Origin: Leptolyngbya sp. SIO4C1
Lineage (GTDB): Bacteria > Cyanobacteriota > Cyanobacteriia > Phormidesmidales > Phormidesmidaceae
DNA: 33,110 nucleotides
Direction of reading: 5' to 3'
NCBI GenBank assembly: GCA_010671975.1
Contig: JAAHIA010000008.1
Coordinates: 1-33,110 of the forward strand
Positions 24,417 through 31,386 of the stretch are shown piece after piece. Both the position numbers and the translations under genes were made by a program. Below the pieces are notes generated by a model, which did not search any database, was not told where the DNA came from, and saw nothing but the letters and a program-made list of their open reading frames with translations. Numbering within the stretch: the stretch's first letter is position 1; every line of letters starts with the position of its first letter.

Positions 24417-24704
24417 CTAAACTGGCTCACCATCTAAGAGTTCAATCTTGCCAGACTCTCTGACGCATTCTAAACGCCACCGCTGCCCGCTCACTTTGCC
24501 TGGCAAAAAGCCCACTACCGTCAAATAAGACTCCCGTCCTTCATAGTCGACCTTCAGCAGTAGCTCACCTCGGCTCTGGCTGACAATCAGCGCGGTTATT
24601 TCAAACTCGCCCTCCTGCGCCCAGGGAGGAAGCGACTGGTCTGTCTCTCGATCGGCAGTGCGCGCCACTGCAGAAATATTGTCATTTTCGTTTGAAGTAG
24701 CCAT
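24417..24704 (-). CDS. Unknown 95-residue protein
   Basis: 95 residues from the ATG at 24704 (MATSNENDN); the frame continues to 24776, but the extra 24 residues look like leader sequence. I do not recognise a family. The first 30 residues are polar and probably disordered. The rest has alternating strands (EFEITALIVSQSRGELLLKVDYEGRESYLTVVGFLPG, RWRLECVRESGKIELLDG) that suggest a small beta barrel. It is a single gene flanked by gene-poor stretches and by plus-strand terminators on both sides, so it is probably transcribed alone. Confidence 0.6.
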   Translation of the reverse strand: MATSNENDNISAVARTADRETDQSLPPWAQEGEFEITALIVSQSRGELLLKVDYEGRESYLTVVGFLPGKVSGQRWRLECVRESGKIELLDGEPV

Positions 24705-25152
24705 AGTCTTACTCGCAGTTGGTGTACAGGATAGACCCCTCACTATTCTGGCGGATAATTTTGCTGAGCCTATCACTTTTTTAAATAAACTATCGTCTGA
24801 CTGCTCACAGTATCGTTGCCAGCACGGATTTTCGGGATGATCCGCAATACAAATTGAGCAGCGTTTTGTATCGCTATCTTTAGGCGCCCTTCACGGAGAT
24901 TTACATAGCGTTTACGGACACTGCCAAGCAGATCGCTTAGATTAAATGCAGATGTTCGGTTTATGCCGACTGTGCTTGTGTCCTTCCTGACACAGTTTCT
25001 CTAACGCCTACATATTTTTAACGGTCTATATTTCACGCTCTATTGCCAACTCTATATTGTCGACCGCCTGTCGACGTCACCCTATGTGTAATCAGCCCCG
25101 GCTAGCCTGCCGGGGTTATTTAATTGGCTTGAAGCTGGATGACTGACCGTCT
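24705..25152. other. Gene-poor region before the dnaX 3' end
   Basis: 448 A/T-richer bases. Visible structures are the hairpin TGTGTC/GACACA at 24977-24994 followed by GTTTCTC, a doubled GTCGAC site at 25059-25064 and 25070-25075, and a plus-strand terminator at 25096-25125. The upstream part must contain the promoter of the small minus-strand gene. A 14-codon ATG frame (MQMFGLCRLCLCPS) lies just before the first hairpin, but it has no Shine-Dalgarno sequence. No gene was recognised. Confidence 0.45.
25096..25125 (+). terminator. Second orphan intrinsic terminator (plus strand)
   Basis: Seven-base stem CCCCGGC/GCCGGGG (25096-25102, 25109-25115) with loop TAGCCT, followed by TTATTTAATT. It lies 28 bases beyond the dnaX 3' end, but the T-tract is on the plus strand, so it stops transcription entering dnaX from the opposite side. 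No plus-strand gene precedes it. Confidence 0.75.
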
Positions 25153-26940
25153 CTAGAAAGGAACATCTGGGCCAGACTGGGAAGATTTAGGGGCAGTGTC
25201 TGCAGCGCCCTCAGTAGAATCTTCTAAGCTGACTATCTGACCGTTGAAGAACTGAGCAAAGCTTTTAACGCTGCGCTCAAACTCGCTATCAATTGCCATG
25301 GTCAGAGTTTCTTCAGGGGCGTCCACGGCAGGTGATGCAGTCTCTGCCGCCGGAGCAGGATCAGCTTCAGTCGGCACAGGCATCATAGCAGTCGGCACAG
25401 CGGCCGGTACTGCTTCAGCTGGGTCAGCCGCAATCACTTCTAGGGCGACCCGCAGCTTGTGACCAAACACAGCCGCGAAAGCGGCTTCTAGGTTGGGCAC
25501 CCGATCTTGAGCTAGCTTATACAGGCGATCTGACTTAAAGCCGACGCGGGCTTCTGCGCCATCTAGCGCTAGCAGCTTACCTTGCTGCCTCATCAGCATG
25601 CGGGTGGCGCGAGAGCTAAGTTTGGCCAGCACCTGCAGCCAGATGTCTTCGATACTCTTGCTGGCAGCCACGGGGGCCGGGGCAGATGCAGCTGGCCGAT
25701 CGGCCGGTGGTGCAGCTGATTCTGGCTCTTGTTTAGGTGGTGAGGCAGCAGGCGGCGCCGATTTCGGCGGGGCCGGCGCCGGTGAAGGCGAGCCTGAGTT
25801 GGCAGGATGAGCGATCGCACTGGTCTCACCCAGCTGCTCAGCCGCACCTAGCGCAGTAGGCAGCAGCCCCATCAGCGTAATTTCCAACCACAGGCGCGGC
25901 TGCGTCGTATTTTTAATTTGCACTTCAGCCGCGCGCAAATGCTGCTGGCTGGTCAACAATAGCGGAATAGACAGCGCCTCAGCCAAGCGACCCATGTCAG
26001 CCCAAGTTGGCGGCGTGACAGCCACCAGATCTTGCCGGTGCGGTGCCGTTTTAGCAATCAGCAAATCGCGGTAAAAGCCCACGAGACTCTGCAGCACAAT
26101 CAGCGGTTCACGACCGCGATCCATCAGGTGCCTGGCGCGCTCTAGCAGCTGTGAGCTATCGTCTGCGGCAATCGCGCGCACGAGGGCCAGCAGATCACGC
26201 TCTGGCACGGCCCCGACTAGATCCCAAACGCGCTCTACCGTAATTTCGCCCTCGAGCAGCCCTAGCTGATCGAGCAGGCTTTCAGCATCGCGCAGACCGC
26301 CTTGCGAAATCTGCGCCACCAGCTGCACCGCATCCGGCGCGATCGCAATCGCTTCTTTTTCAGCAATCAGGGTGAGATGCTGCACCATATCCGCTAGCGG
26401 AATGCGGCGAAAGTCAAAGCGCTGGCAGCGAGAAATAATGGTTGGCAGCACGCGCTGCGGATCGGTAGTTGCCAAAACAAACACTACTCGCTCTGGCGGC
26501 TCTTCCAGCGTTTTTAGCAGCGCGTTGAACGCAGCGGTGCTGAGCATGTGTACTTCATCAAGAACATACAGCTTGTAGCGACACTGCACCGGGGCAAACT
26601 GGGCCCGCTCAATCAGCTCTCGAATATTATCGACGCCAGTATTGCTCGCCGCGTCGATTTCGACGATGTCAAGCGCGGCCCCTTCGGCAATTTCGCGACA
26701 GACCTGGCAGCGGCCGCAGGGTTCTGGGGTGGGGCTGCTGGCCTGCAGACAGTTGAGCGATTTGGCTAAGATTCTGGCGCTAGAGGTTTTACCGGTGCCT
26801 CTCGGGCCGCAGAATAGGTAGGCTGGCGCTATTCGATTTTGACGCAGCGCGTTAGCCAGCGTTGTTGCGATCGCGGCTTGCCCCACCAGCTGCGCAAACG
26901 TTTGTGGACGGTATTTATGATGTAGGGGTTCATAGTCCAT
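25153..26940 (-). CDS. dnaX: DNA polymerase III subunit gamma/tau
   Basis: AAA+ subunit of the clamp loader that loads the beta sliding clamp and organises the replisome. 595 residues. Domain I has HHKYRPQTFAQLVGQ, Walker A GPRGTGKT at 45-52, a zinc module with C64, C75, C78 and C81, Walker B LYVLDEVHML and the arginine-finger block TTDPQRVLPTIISRCQRFDF. Domain III ends near residue 370. A Pro/Ala-rich linker (about 375-435) leads to the tau-like domain around SIEDIWLQVLAKLSSRATRMLMRQQGKLLAL. No intein interrupts it. The A-rich slippery site used in some bacteria to make gamma is not seen. Last gene of the RsbW-like/GvpL-F run. Confidence 0.96.
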   Translation of the reverse strand: MDYEPLHHKYRPQTFAQLVGQAAIATTLANALRQNRIAPAYLFCGPRGTGKTSSARILAKSLNCLQASSPTPEPCGRCQVCREIAEGAALDIVEIDAASNTGVDNIRELIERAQFAPVQCRYKLYVLDEVHMLSTAAFNALLKTLEEPPERVVFVLATTDPQRVLPTIISRCQRFDFRRIPLADMVQHLTLIAEKEAIAIAPDAVQLVAQISQGGLRDAESLLDQLGLLEGEITVERVWDLVGAVPERDLLALVRAIAADDSSQLLERARHLMDRGREPLIVLQSLVGFYRDLLIAKTAPHRQDLVAVTPPTWADMGRLAEALSIPLLLTSQQHLRAAEVQIKNTTQPRLWLEITLMGLLPTALGAAEQLGETSAIAHPANSGSPSPAPAPPKSAPPAASPPKQEPESAAPPADRPAASAPAPVAASKSIEDIWLQVLAKLSSRATRMLMRQQGKLLALDGAEARVGFKSDRLYKLAQDRVPNLEAAFAAVFGHKLRVALEVIAADPAEAVPAAVPTAMMPVPTEADPAPAAETASPAVDAPEETLTMAIDSEFERSVKSFAQFFNGQIVSLEDSTEGAADTAPKSSQSGPDVPF

Positions 26941-27045
26941 AGGAACTACGATAGCGTCTCAGCTTTGCAATTGCGCACAGGCCCGAGAATTAACCAGCTC
27001 AAGATCTAGTCGGCTTGACAGGCGGCTCTCAGGCCCCTAGCCCCC

Positions 27046-27423
27046 TTAAGAGAGTAATAGATCTAGCACAAACGTGTCGGCATCGTGAATCGACTGCTGG
27101 CGCTGCAGCCGTAGCTGCGCTGCCGTTGGCTGCGACTGTGAACCGCTGGCGGCATAGCCATTGACATAGGCATCAACCAGGCGATCAAACAGCGGCCTGA
27201 GCGCAGCGGATAGCTCCTGACGAATCTCTGCTTGCGTAGCATAGCAGTCGACAAACTGCCCCATCGCTTGAATTAGCTGCGTATTCTCACATTGGCTCAT
27301 AGCATGGCGCTGCTGCAGCGCTGCCCAGCAGGCTTCAAACGCTTCAATTCCGGTTAGCATACGGTCTTTATAAATAAAGGCGAATAGCAATAGCGGGGCA
27401 GCCGGCGGGGCGATTACGGCCAT
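27046..27423 (-). CDS. Unknown 125-residue protein between GvpL/F and dnaX
   Basis: 125 residues from the ATG at 27423, or 104 from a second Met at 27360 (MLTGIEAFEACW). I recognise no family. The sequence is mostly predicted helix with two cysteines about 15 residues apart (SQCENT and VDCYAT) and a polar Gln/Ser linker before the last helix. It lies 74 bases after the GvpL/F gene and 105 bases before dnaX in the same direction, so it is likely co-transcribed with GvpL/F. If the first start is correct, residues 1-20 form a short hydrophobic stretch (VIAPPAAPLLLFAFIY). Confidence 0.6.
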   Translation of the reverse strand: MAVIAPPAAPLLLFAFIYKDRMLTGIEAFEACWAALQQRHAMSQCENTQLIQAMGQFVDCYATQAEIRQELSAALRPLFDRLVDAYVNGYAASGSQSQPTAAQLRLQRQQSIHDADTFVLDLLLS

Positions 27424-27497
27424 AGCTACGTATTCTGCCGCTGTTCATCAGCGTCCGGAAAAGCGTCTGAAAAAATGTTTCAGCGGCTCAGCAGCGC

Positions 27498-28145
27498 TCA
27501 GTTAGCAAAATGATAGGGTGGGCGCGCTTCGCTGAGGCTAATGTCCCAGAGCGGATAGGTGACCTGCCAGGCTTCCACCGTCTGCTGCAGCCCGGCTGAC
27601 GATTGCTCGGTAAGCAGATAGGCCCGACAGGCTGACGTCTCTGAGGATGACTCAAACTGAACGGCTAGAAAAGTTTGCCGCAGCGCGTCCTGCAGCTGCG
27701 TTAGCTGCTGCTCAGCTGGCGCTGCTTGATCGGTCGGCAAGACAAGCGGCGCTAGCTTTAAGCAATATTCTGCTTTACCTACCAGCGACTGCAGCCGCGC
27801 TTGATAGTCAGTCGCATGGCTTTGCAGGTGCGATCGCAGCGCTGCCTCAGACACAAACTGTGTGCCAAATCGTAGCGGCAGTAGCGTCAAGGTTTCAAAC
27901 AGATCGCAAATCACCCGATCGTGGTTAACCACCGCTGTCACGAGCTGAGCATCGTCTTGCTGCATGGCTGTCAAATCAATGTCGGCTTCAATCACTGCCC
28001 CCACCCTGCCCTGGCTGACTAAGCGCACCGTTTGATACAGCCCCGGCGGCAGCCAGTCCAAGTCTGAATTGCCCAAGACTGCACCGTCTAAGGCTGCATC
28101 GTCACCCGGCAGCAAACAAAAAGCATAGAGATAGATAGCAGGCAT
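27498..28145 (-). CDS. GvpL/GvpF-family gas vesicle-type protein
   Basis: 215 residues. It starts with MPAIYLYAFCLLPG, the usual first strand of GvpF/GvpL. It continues with VSQGRVGAVIEADI, the helix VVNHDRVICDLFETLTLLPLRFGTQF (the NHD...vLPlRFGT signature) and a second half with KAEYCLKLAPL. GvpF and GvpL are accessory proteins of gas vesicle assembly. No GvpA, GvpC, GvpN or other gvp gene is in the window, so this is an isolated copy whose role may not be gas vesicle formation. It lies 20 bases downstream of the RsbW-like gene. Confidence 0.85.
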   Translation of the reverse strand: MPAIYLYAFCLLPGDDAALDGAVLGNSDLDWLPPGLYQTVRLVSQGRVGAVIEADIDLTAMQQDDAQLVTAVVNHDRVICDLFETLTLLPLRFGTQFVSEAALRSHLQSHATDYQARLQSLVGKAEYCLKLAPLVLPTDQAAPAEQQLTQLQDALRQTFLAVQFESSSETSACRAYLLTEQSSAGLQQTVEAWQVTYPLWDISLSEARPPYHFAN

Positions 28146-28165
28146 CTCTTGAATAAATCATCAGC

Positions 28166-28627
28166 TTAGCGGCGCATCGACAGCGGCAGCCACCGCCTTA
28201 CCTGCTTACACAGATGCACCTCTTTGCCGCCGCTGCTCCAGCGCACTTCATCAAAAATTTGGTACAGAATAAACAGCCCGCGACCGCATTCGTTAGTAGG
28301 CACCTCAACCTCAGCTTCAAAGTTAGCATCAGCCGCCAGGTGACACTGCGCCGGAAAGGGAAACCCGCTCCCCTGATCGGTAATTACCCACCAGTAGGCG
28401 GTCCCCGTTCTGATGTACTGTACCGAAATAGTTTTACGCGGGTCTAGCTGATTACCATGCTTAGCGGCATTTACCAGCGCCTCTTGCAGCCCCAGGCGCA
28501 GCTCATCTCGAAGGTCAGTTGGCGTGTGTCCTAAAAGCGTGTCAAGCACTGGATGCAAGTACAAAGTTGACGCAAAACTTAAGCTGCCCCACTTTGCTTT
28601 GGGAGAAGGCGGCGCAATACCAACCAC
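28166..28627 (-). CDS. RsbW-like HATPase (anti-sigma factor/serine kinase family)
   Basis: 153 residues of the HATPase_c_2 family to which RsbW and SpoIIAB belong. The ATP site is complete: N box QEALVNAAKHGN (E49, N53, H57), G1 DQGSGFP (D84) and G2 ECGRGLFIL. Such proteins bind sigma factors or phosphorylate anti-anti-sigma partners on Ser/Thr; no sigma factor or STAS partner is near. The start is GTG at 28627 with GGGGGTAA about 9 bases upstream. First gene of a run with GvpL/F. A 12-base tandem repeat lies 25-48 bases upstream of the start. Confidence 0.85.
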   Translation of the reverse strand: MVGIAPPSPKAKWGSLSFASTLYLHPVLDTLLGHTPTDLRDELRLGLQEALVNAAKHGNQLDPRKTISVQYIRTGTAYWWVITDQGSGFPFPAQCHLAADANFEAEVEVPTNECGRGLFILYQIFDEVRWSSGGKEVHLCKQVRRWLPLSMRR

Positions 28628-28935
28628 TGAGCGTTACCCCCGATTCACATCTCTAAGTTGACTTCTGAGTTGACTGCAGACTAACTTCAGGCGCGATTCA
28701 GTTAAAACACGCCCCAGCACGGTTCATTTGCAATTTATCTAACAACTAAAACTATCCTAAGCAAATTCTACCGAAACAGCCTCTGTACAAAAGTGATATT
28801 TATGACAGACGCTGACCCAGCACGCTCGCTACGGTCCTTGCGTAGAAAACCTAAAACGGGTTTTGGTGCTGCCCCTGCTTACGATTGTACCAAATCCGCA
28901 TAAAGTCGCACACAAGCGCCCTCTAGCCAAGCAGC
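28628..28935. promoter_or_regulatory. Upstream region of the RsbW-like gene with a tandem repeat
   Basis: 308 bases between two minus-strand genes. It contains the tandem 12-base repeat TCTAAGTTGACT/TCTGAGTTGACT at 28652-28675 and an inverted repeat AAAACC/GGTTTT at 28846-28864. A 33-codon plus-strand frame at 28802-28903 lacks a Shine-Dalgarno sequence. No terminator with a T-tract was found for the NblB-like gene, so transcription might continue into the RsbW-like gene. Confidence 0.4.
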
Positions 28936-29601
28936 TTACGCCGCATCTAGATGAACCTGTGCGGCTTCCGCCACGATCGGCGAATCATCGTTAGTCATCT
29001 GCTCTAAAGCCGAACGCGCGGCTTCATCTTCGTATTGGCTAAGCGCCTGCACCAACCTGTGGCGCGTCTGCCAGTCGGGATGGTCAGTGAATGGCAGCAG
29101 CAGCTCAACAGCGCGGTTGTCACCGAGCTCACCTAGCGCCCCAATAGCGCTGAGGACCACGATACCGTTATCCGAGCTTAGAGCGCTCTGCAGCAGGTCA
29201 AACGCTCGGGGCTCTCCAAGTTCGCCTAAGCAAGCAATCACGCTCATCTGCACCAGCCATTCAGACGTTTGCTCATAAACCCGAGCGAGATCGTCATAGG
29301 CTGTCGTCAGATGCAGCGCCCCGATTGAATCTGCGGCGGCCGCCTGCACATCGGCTTCTGGATCGTTGAGTAGCGCTTCTCGCAGTAGGCGAAGCGCTGT
29401 CGCCTCATCCTGATGGCCAATAGACGAGAGTAGGCTGACGGCAGCGTAGCGCACTCGGGCGCTGCTATCTTGTATCACCAGCTGCACTAGCTTGAACGCC
29501 ACCGCCGGGTCCAGCTCCCGCAGCTGGTTCACTGCCGTGAGCCGATGCCCTAGATTCTCTGATTGCAGCTGCTGCTCAAGCTGCTCGTAAGCACTGTCCA
29601 T
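28936..29601 (-). CDS. HEAT-repeat protein, NblB-like
   Basis: 221 residues made almost wholly of alpha-alpha HEAT units of about 30 residues (AVNQLRELDP, SARVRYAAVSLLSSIG, EADVQAAAADSIGAL, VQMSVIACLGELGEP, VVLSAIGALGELGD, RHRLVQALSQYED). Length and repeat pattern fit the cyanobacterial group related to NblB, which is needed for phycobilisome breakdown during nutrient stress and may remove bilins; the same fold occurs in CpcE/CpcF-type lyases. Assignment to NblB rather than another HEAT protein is inference. An eight-base hairpin lies in its upstream region. Confidence 0.72.
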   Translation of the reverse strand: MDSAYEQLEQQLQSENLGHRLTAVNQLRELDPAVAFKLVQLVIQDSSARVRYAAVSLLSSIGHQDEATALRLLREALLNDPEADVQAAAADSIGALHLTTAYDDLARVYEQTSEWLVQMSVIACLGELGEPRAFDLLQSALSSDNGIVVLSAIGALGELGDNRAVELLLPFTDHPDWQTRHRLVQALSQYEDEAARSALEQMTNDDSPIVAEAAQVHLDAA

Positions 29602-29641
29602 GTTTTACCGTGTCTATACGATTGAATCTTTGCTTCACGCC

Positions 29642-29667
29642 GCTAGAGCGATCATCCATGCTCTAGC
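29642..29667 (-). promoter_or_regulatory. Hairpin in the 5' region of the NblB-like gene
   Basis: Perfect eight-base arms GCTAGAGC (29642-29649) and GCTCTAGC (29660-29667) around a ten-base loop, ending 41 bases upstream of the NblB-like start. No T-tract follows on either strand, so it is more likely a 5'-leader structure or protein site than a terminator for the CBS gene. Confidence 0.35.
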
Positions 29668-29733
29668 CTAGCAGCGCTCTCGCAATCCCCAAAATACTGA
29701 TAGGTAGAGATATGCACAGCAGTGCAGCAGCGT

Positions 29734-30213
29734 TTATAGCGGTGCGCCCTGTCCATAGCTGCTAGCCATCTCGCGAACGATATCGCCTCTTGTCAAAATA
29801 CCAACTACCTTGTCATTCTCATCGACGACAATCAGACGGCGAACTTGCTCATCGTGCATGATTTGGGCTGCTTTTTTTAAGTCGCCCTTGGCCCCAATGG
29901 TGTGCGCCTTATGGGACATAACATCGGCAACGGTTTGACCCAGCGCTTTGTGCAGCTCTTGATTATAGCGACCTGGATTGGTGAGGTAGATCACGCTGTC
30001 TAGCAGCATGATATAGGCCGGTAAAGTCGCGCCGCTAGCCTGCCACATGAGATCTGTCTCAGACAGTTCACCCACCGCCTTGCCATCGCTATCAACAACC
30101 GGTAGACCGCTGATGCGGTTGTCTGCCAAAAGCTGAATGGCTTCCTTCAGGGGCGTGTCTGGCATTGCCACTAAAGGATCTGAGGTCATAATCTCTGCAA
30201 CCGTTTTGGCCAT
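29734..30213 (-). CDS. CBS-pair protein
   Basis: 159 residues, essentially two CBS domains forming one Bateman module. CBS1 is at about 3-58 (VAEIMTSDPLVAMPDTPLKEAIQLLADNRISGLPVVDSDGKAVG), CBS2 at about 92-150 (VADVMSHKAHTIGAKGDLKKAAQIMHDEQVRRLIVVDENDKVVGILTRGDIV). A 30-residue linker containing YIMLLDSVIYLTNPGRYNQEL separates them. The DENDKVVGILTRGD end is the usual adenine-nucleotide pocket. Stand-alone CBS proteins sense AMP/ATP or related ligands and regulate partners; the partner is unknown here. ATG start with a candidate promoter just upstream. Confidence 0.9.
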   Translation of the reverse strand: MAKTVAEIMTSDPLVAMPDTPLKEAIQLLADNRISGLPVVDSDGKAVGELSETDLMWQASGATLPAYIMLLDSVIYLTNPGRYNQELHKALGQTVADVMSHKAHTIGAKGDLKKAAQIMHDEQVRRLIVVDENDKVVGILTRGDIVREMASSYGQGAPL

Positions 30214-30245
30214 GCGTTTTTTCTCAACACGGTGAATAGATCTAC

Positions 30246-30273
30246 GTTATCTATTATCTACGTCTATTGTAAA
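30246..30273 (-). promoter_or_regulatory. Candidate sigma-70 promoter of the CBS gene
   Basis: Read on the minus strand: TTTACA (30268-30273), a 16-base spacer, and GATAAC (30246-30251), 32 bases upstream of the start codon. The region also carries the word ATCTACGT twice. The match to consensus is moderate and no experiment supports it. Confidence 0.35.
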
Positions 30274-30416
30274 AACCAATGAAACGGCACCGCCAGTCAT
30301 TCATAGGTTGTTACACAGCTTTAGACAACCGCTGAGTGGGAGCATGGCGACTGAGAGCCCCGGCTGAGACTCACCGACGCGGCCCCTCAGCCAGATTAGC
30401 AAACACAGCCTAGGAA

Positions 30417-31154
30417 TCAAGCTGGAAAGGACTGCACAACGCCACGTGCGCTAATGGTCAGTTTGCCAGGCTGCACCTGCAGTTCGTGCAGCTTTAGAGC
30501 CATACCGTCTAGCTCAAAATTTTTCAAATTGAGCAGCGCCTGAGCACTGTCTAGAATTGCGGCAGTCAGCTCGTTCTCAGCGTCGGTGTCGTTCTCATAG
30601 GTCACCTGTTCTAGCACAATCTGCTGCCCATCTTCACCAATTGCCGGCACGGCCGTGAAGGCAACCTGACGCTGCTCGTTCAAATCCACGAGATCAACGG
30701 CTGCTTGCAAATGCGCTTTACCTTCTCCGGGTAGCTGAAACTGAATCTGACGCGGCTGAGCAGCGGTAGTCTGTCCGTTAATTTCCAAAGGGATAGACGC
30801 CAGCTTTTGTCGCAGATAGTCTGAATTAAATGCGCGGGTGATATCTGCTTCAGTCAGCGTCATCTCTGCCTGCGCTTCGGCTGTCTGCTCGAGTTCAATA
30901 TTGCCGAAAGCCGCTTGAAAAGGATCGATTGAAACTGTGCCTGTTTTTACCTGCAGTTTTTCAGTTCGCAAGTCGTCCTGCATTGCCAGCCCTTTGCCTT
31001 CGATGGTGACTGACTCAACTTCGCCGCCGACTATCTTTTGAGGTGAGGTACGCACATCTACATCGAGGTCCTCTGCTGCTTCGAGCTGTGACTTGAGCCC
31101 TACTTCGGCGGCTTTGCTAATGGCCTGCTCACCGATATCTTGATTGCCAGACAT
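30417..31154 (-). CDS. DUF2993 protein (LmeA-like)
   Basis: 245 residues. DUF2993 is recognised from GEQAISKAAEVGLKSQLEAAEDLDVDVRTSPQKIVGGEVESVTIEGKGLAMQDDLRTEKLQVKTGTVSIDPFQAAFG and the later ADITRAFNSDYLRQKLASI. The family includes mycobacterial LmeA, which binds phospholipid; cyanobacterial members are uncharacterised. Unlike many members this one has no N-terminal signal peptide, so it may be cytosolic or peripheral to a membrane. It is a single gene, divergent from the sulfatase-fold gene across about 230 bases. Confidence 0.85.
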   Translation of the reverse strand: MSGNQDIGEQAISKAAEVGLKSQLEAAEDLDVDVRTSPQKIVGGEVESVTIEGKGLAMQDDLRTEKLQVKTGTVSIDPFQAAFGNIELEQTAEAQAEMTLTEADITRAFNSDYLRQKLASIPLEINGQTTAAQPRQIQFQLPGEGKAHLQAAVDLVDLNEQRQVAFTAVPAIGEDGQQIVLEQVTYENDTDAENELTAAILDSAQALLNLKNFELDGMALKLHELQVQPGKLTISARGVVQSFPA

Positions 31155-31386
31155 ATTTCTTTGTCCTACTGTGTTGATGCCCTCAATCTAAGAAAGGCGT
31201 GACGGCGATATACTCTTTCCTCTGAAGGAAAAAACAGCATCAGCAAGATAGAGAATCGCCGCTGGTGGCAGCAGACTGACGCTGATGACTCAGGCTATGT
31301 CAGGCTCGCGGTCGATTTATCTATCGGTGTTTTAATCTAGACTTATAGACTAGGTCAATTTGAAACGCCGCCGCCGCGTAAGTGCA

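Noticed and set aside
24948-24992. 14-codon Cys/Leu-rich frame followed by a hairpin, resembling an attenuation leader
   Set aside because: No ribosome site and no downstream plus-strand gene to be regulated; the hairpin lacks a strong T-tract.
25593-25847. Pro/Arg-rich minus-strand frame inside dnaX
   Set aside because: It is the out-of-frame reading of the Pro/Ala linker of dnaX, with no features of its own.
25153-26940. Intein or programmed frameshift in dnaX
   Set aside because: The reading frame is continuous with all motifs adjacent, no intein splice blocks are present, and no A-rich slippery heptamer was found in the linker region.
27498-28145. Gas vesicle gene cluster
   Set aside because: Only one gvp-type gene is present; the neighbours are unrelated to gas vesicles.
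28802-28903. 33-codon plus-strand frame (MTDADPARSLRS...)
   Set aside because: No Shine-Dalgarno sequence, overlaps inverted repeats, no family recognised, and it lies antisense in the upstream region of minus-strand genes; chance is the better explanation.
30310-30410. Inverted repeat GGCTGAG/CTCAGCC downstream of the DUF2993 gene as a terminator
   Set aside because: Long loop and no T-tract on the minus strand; too weak to call.
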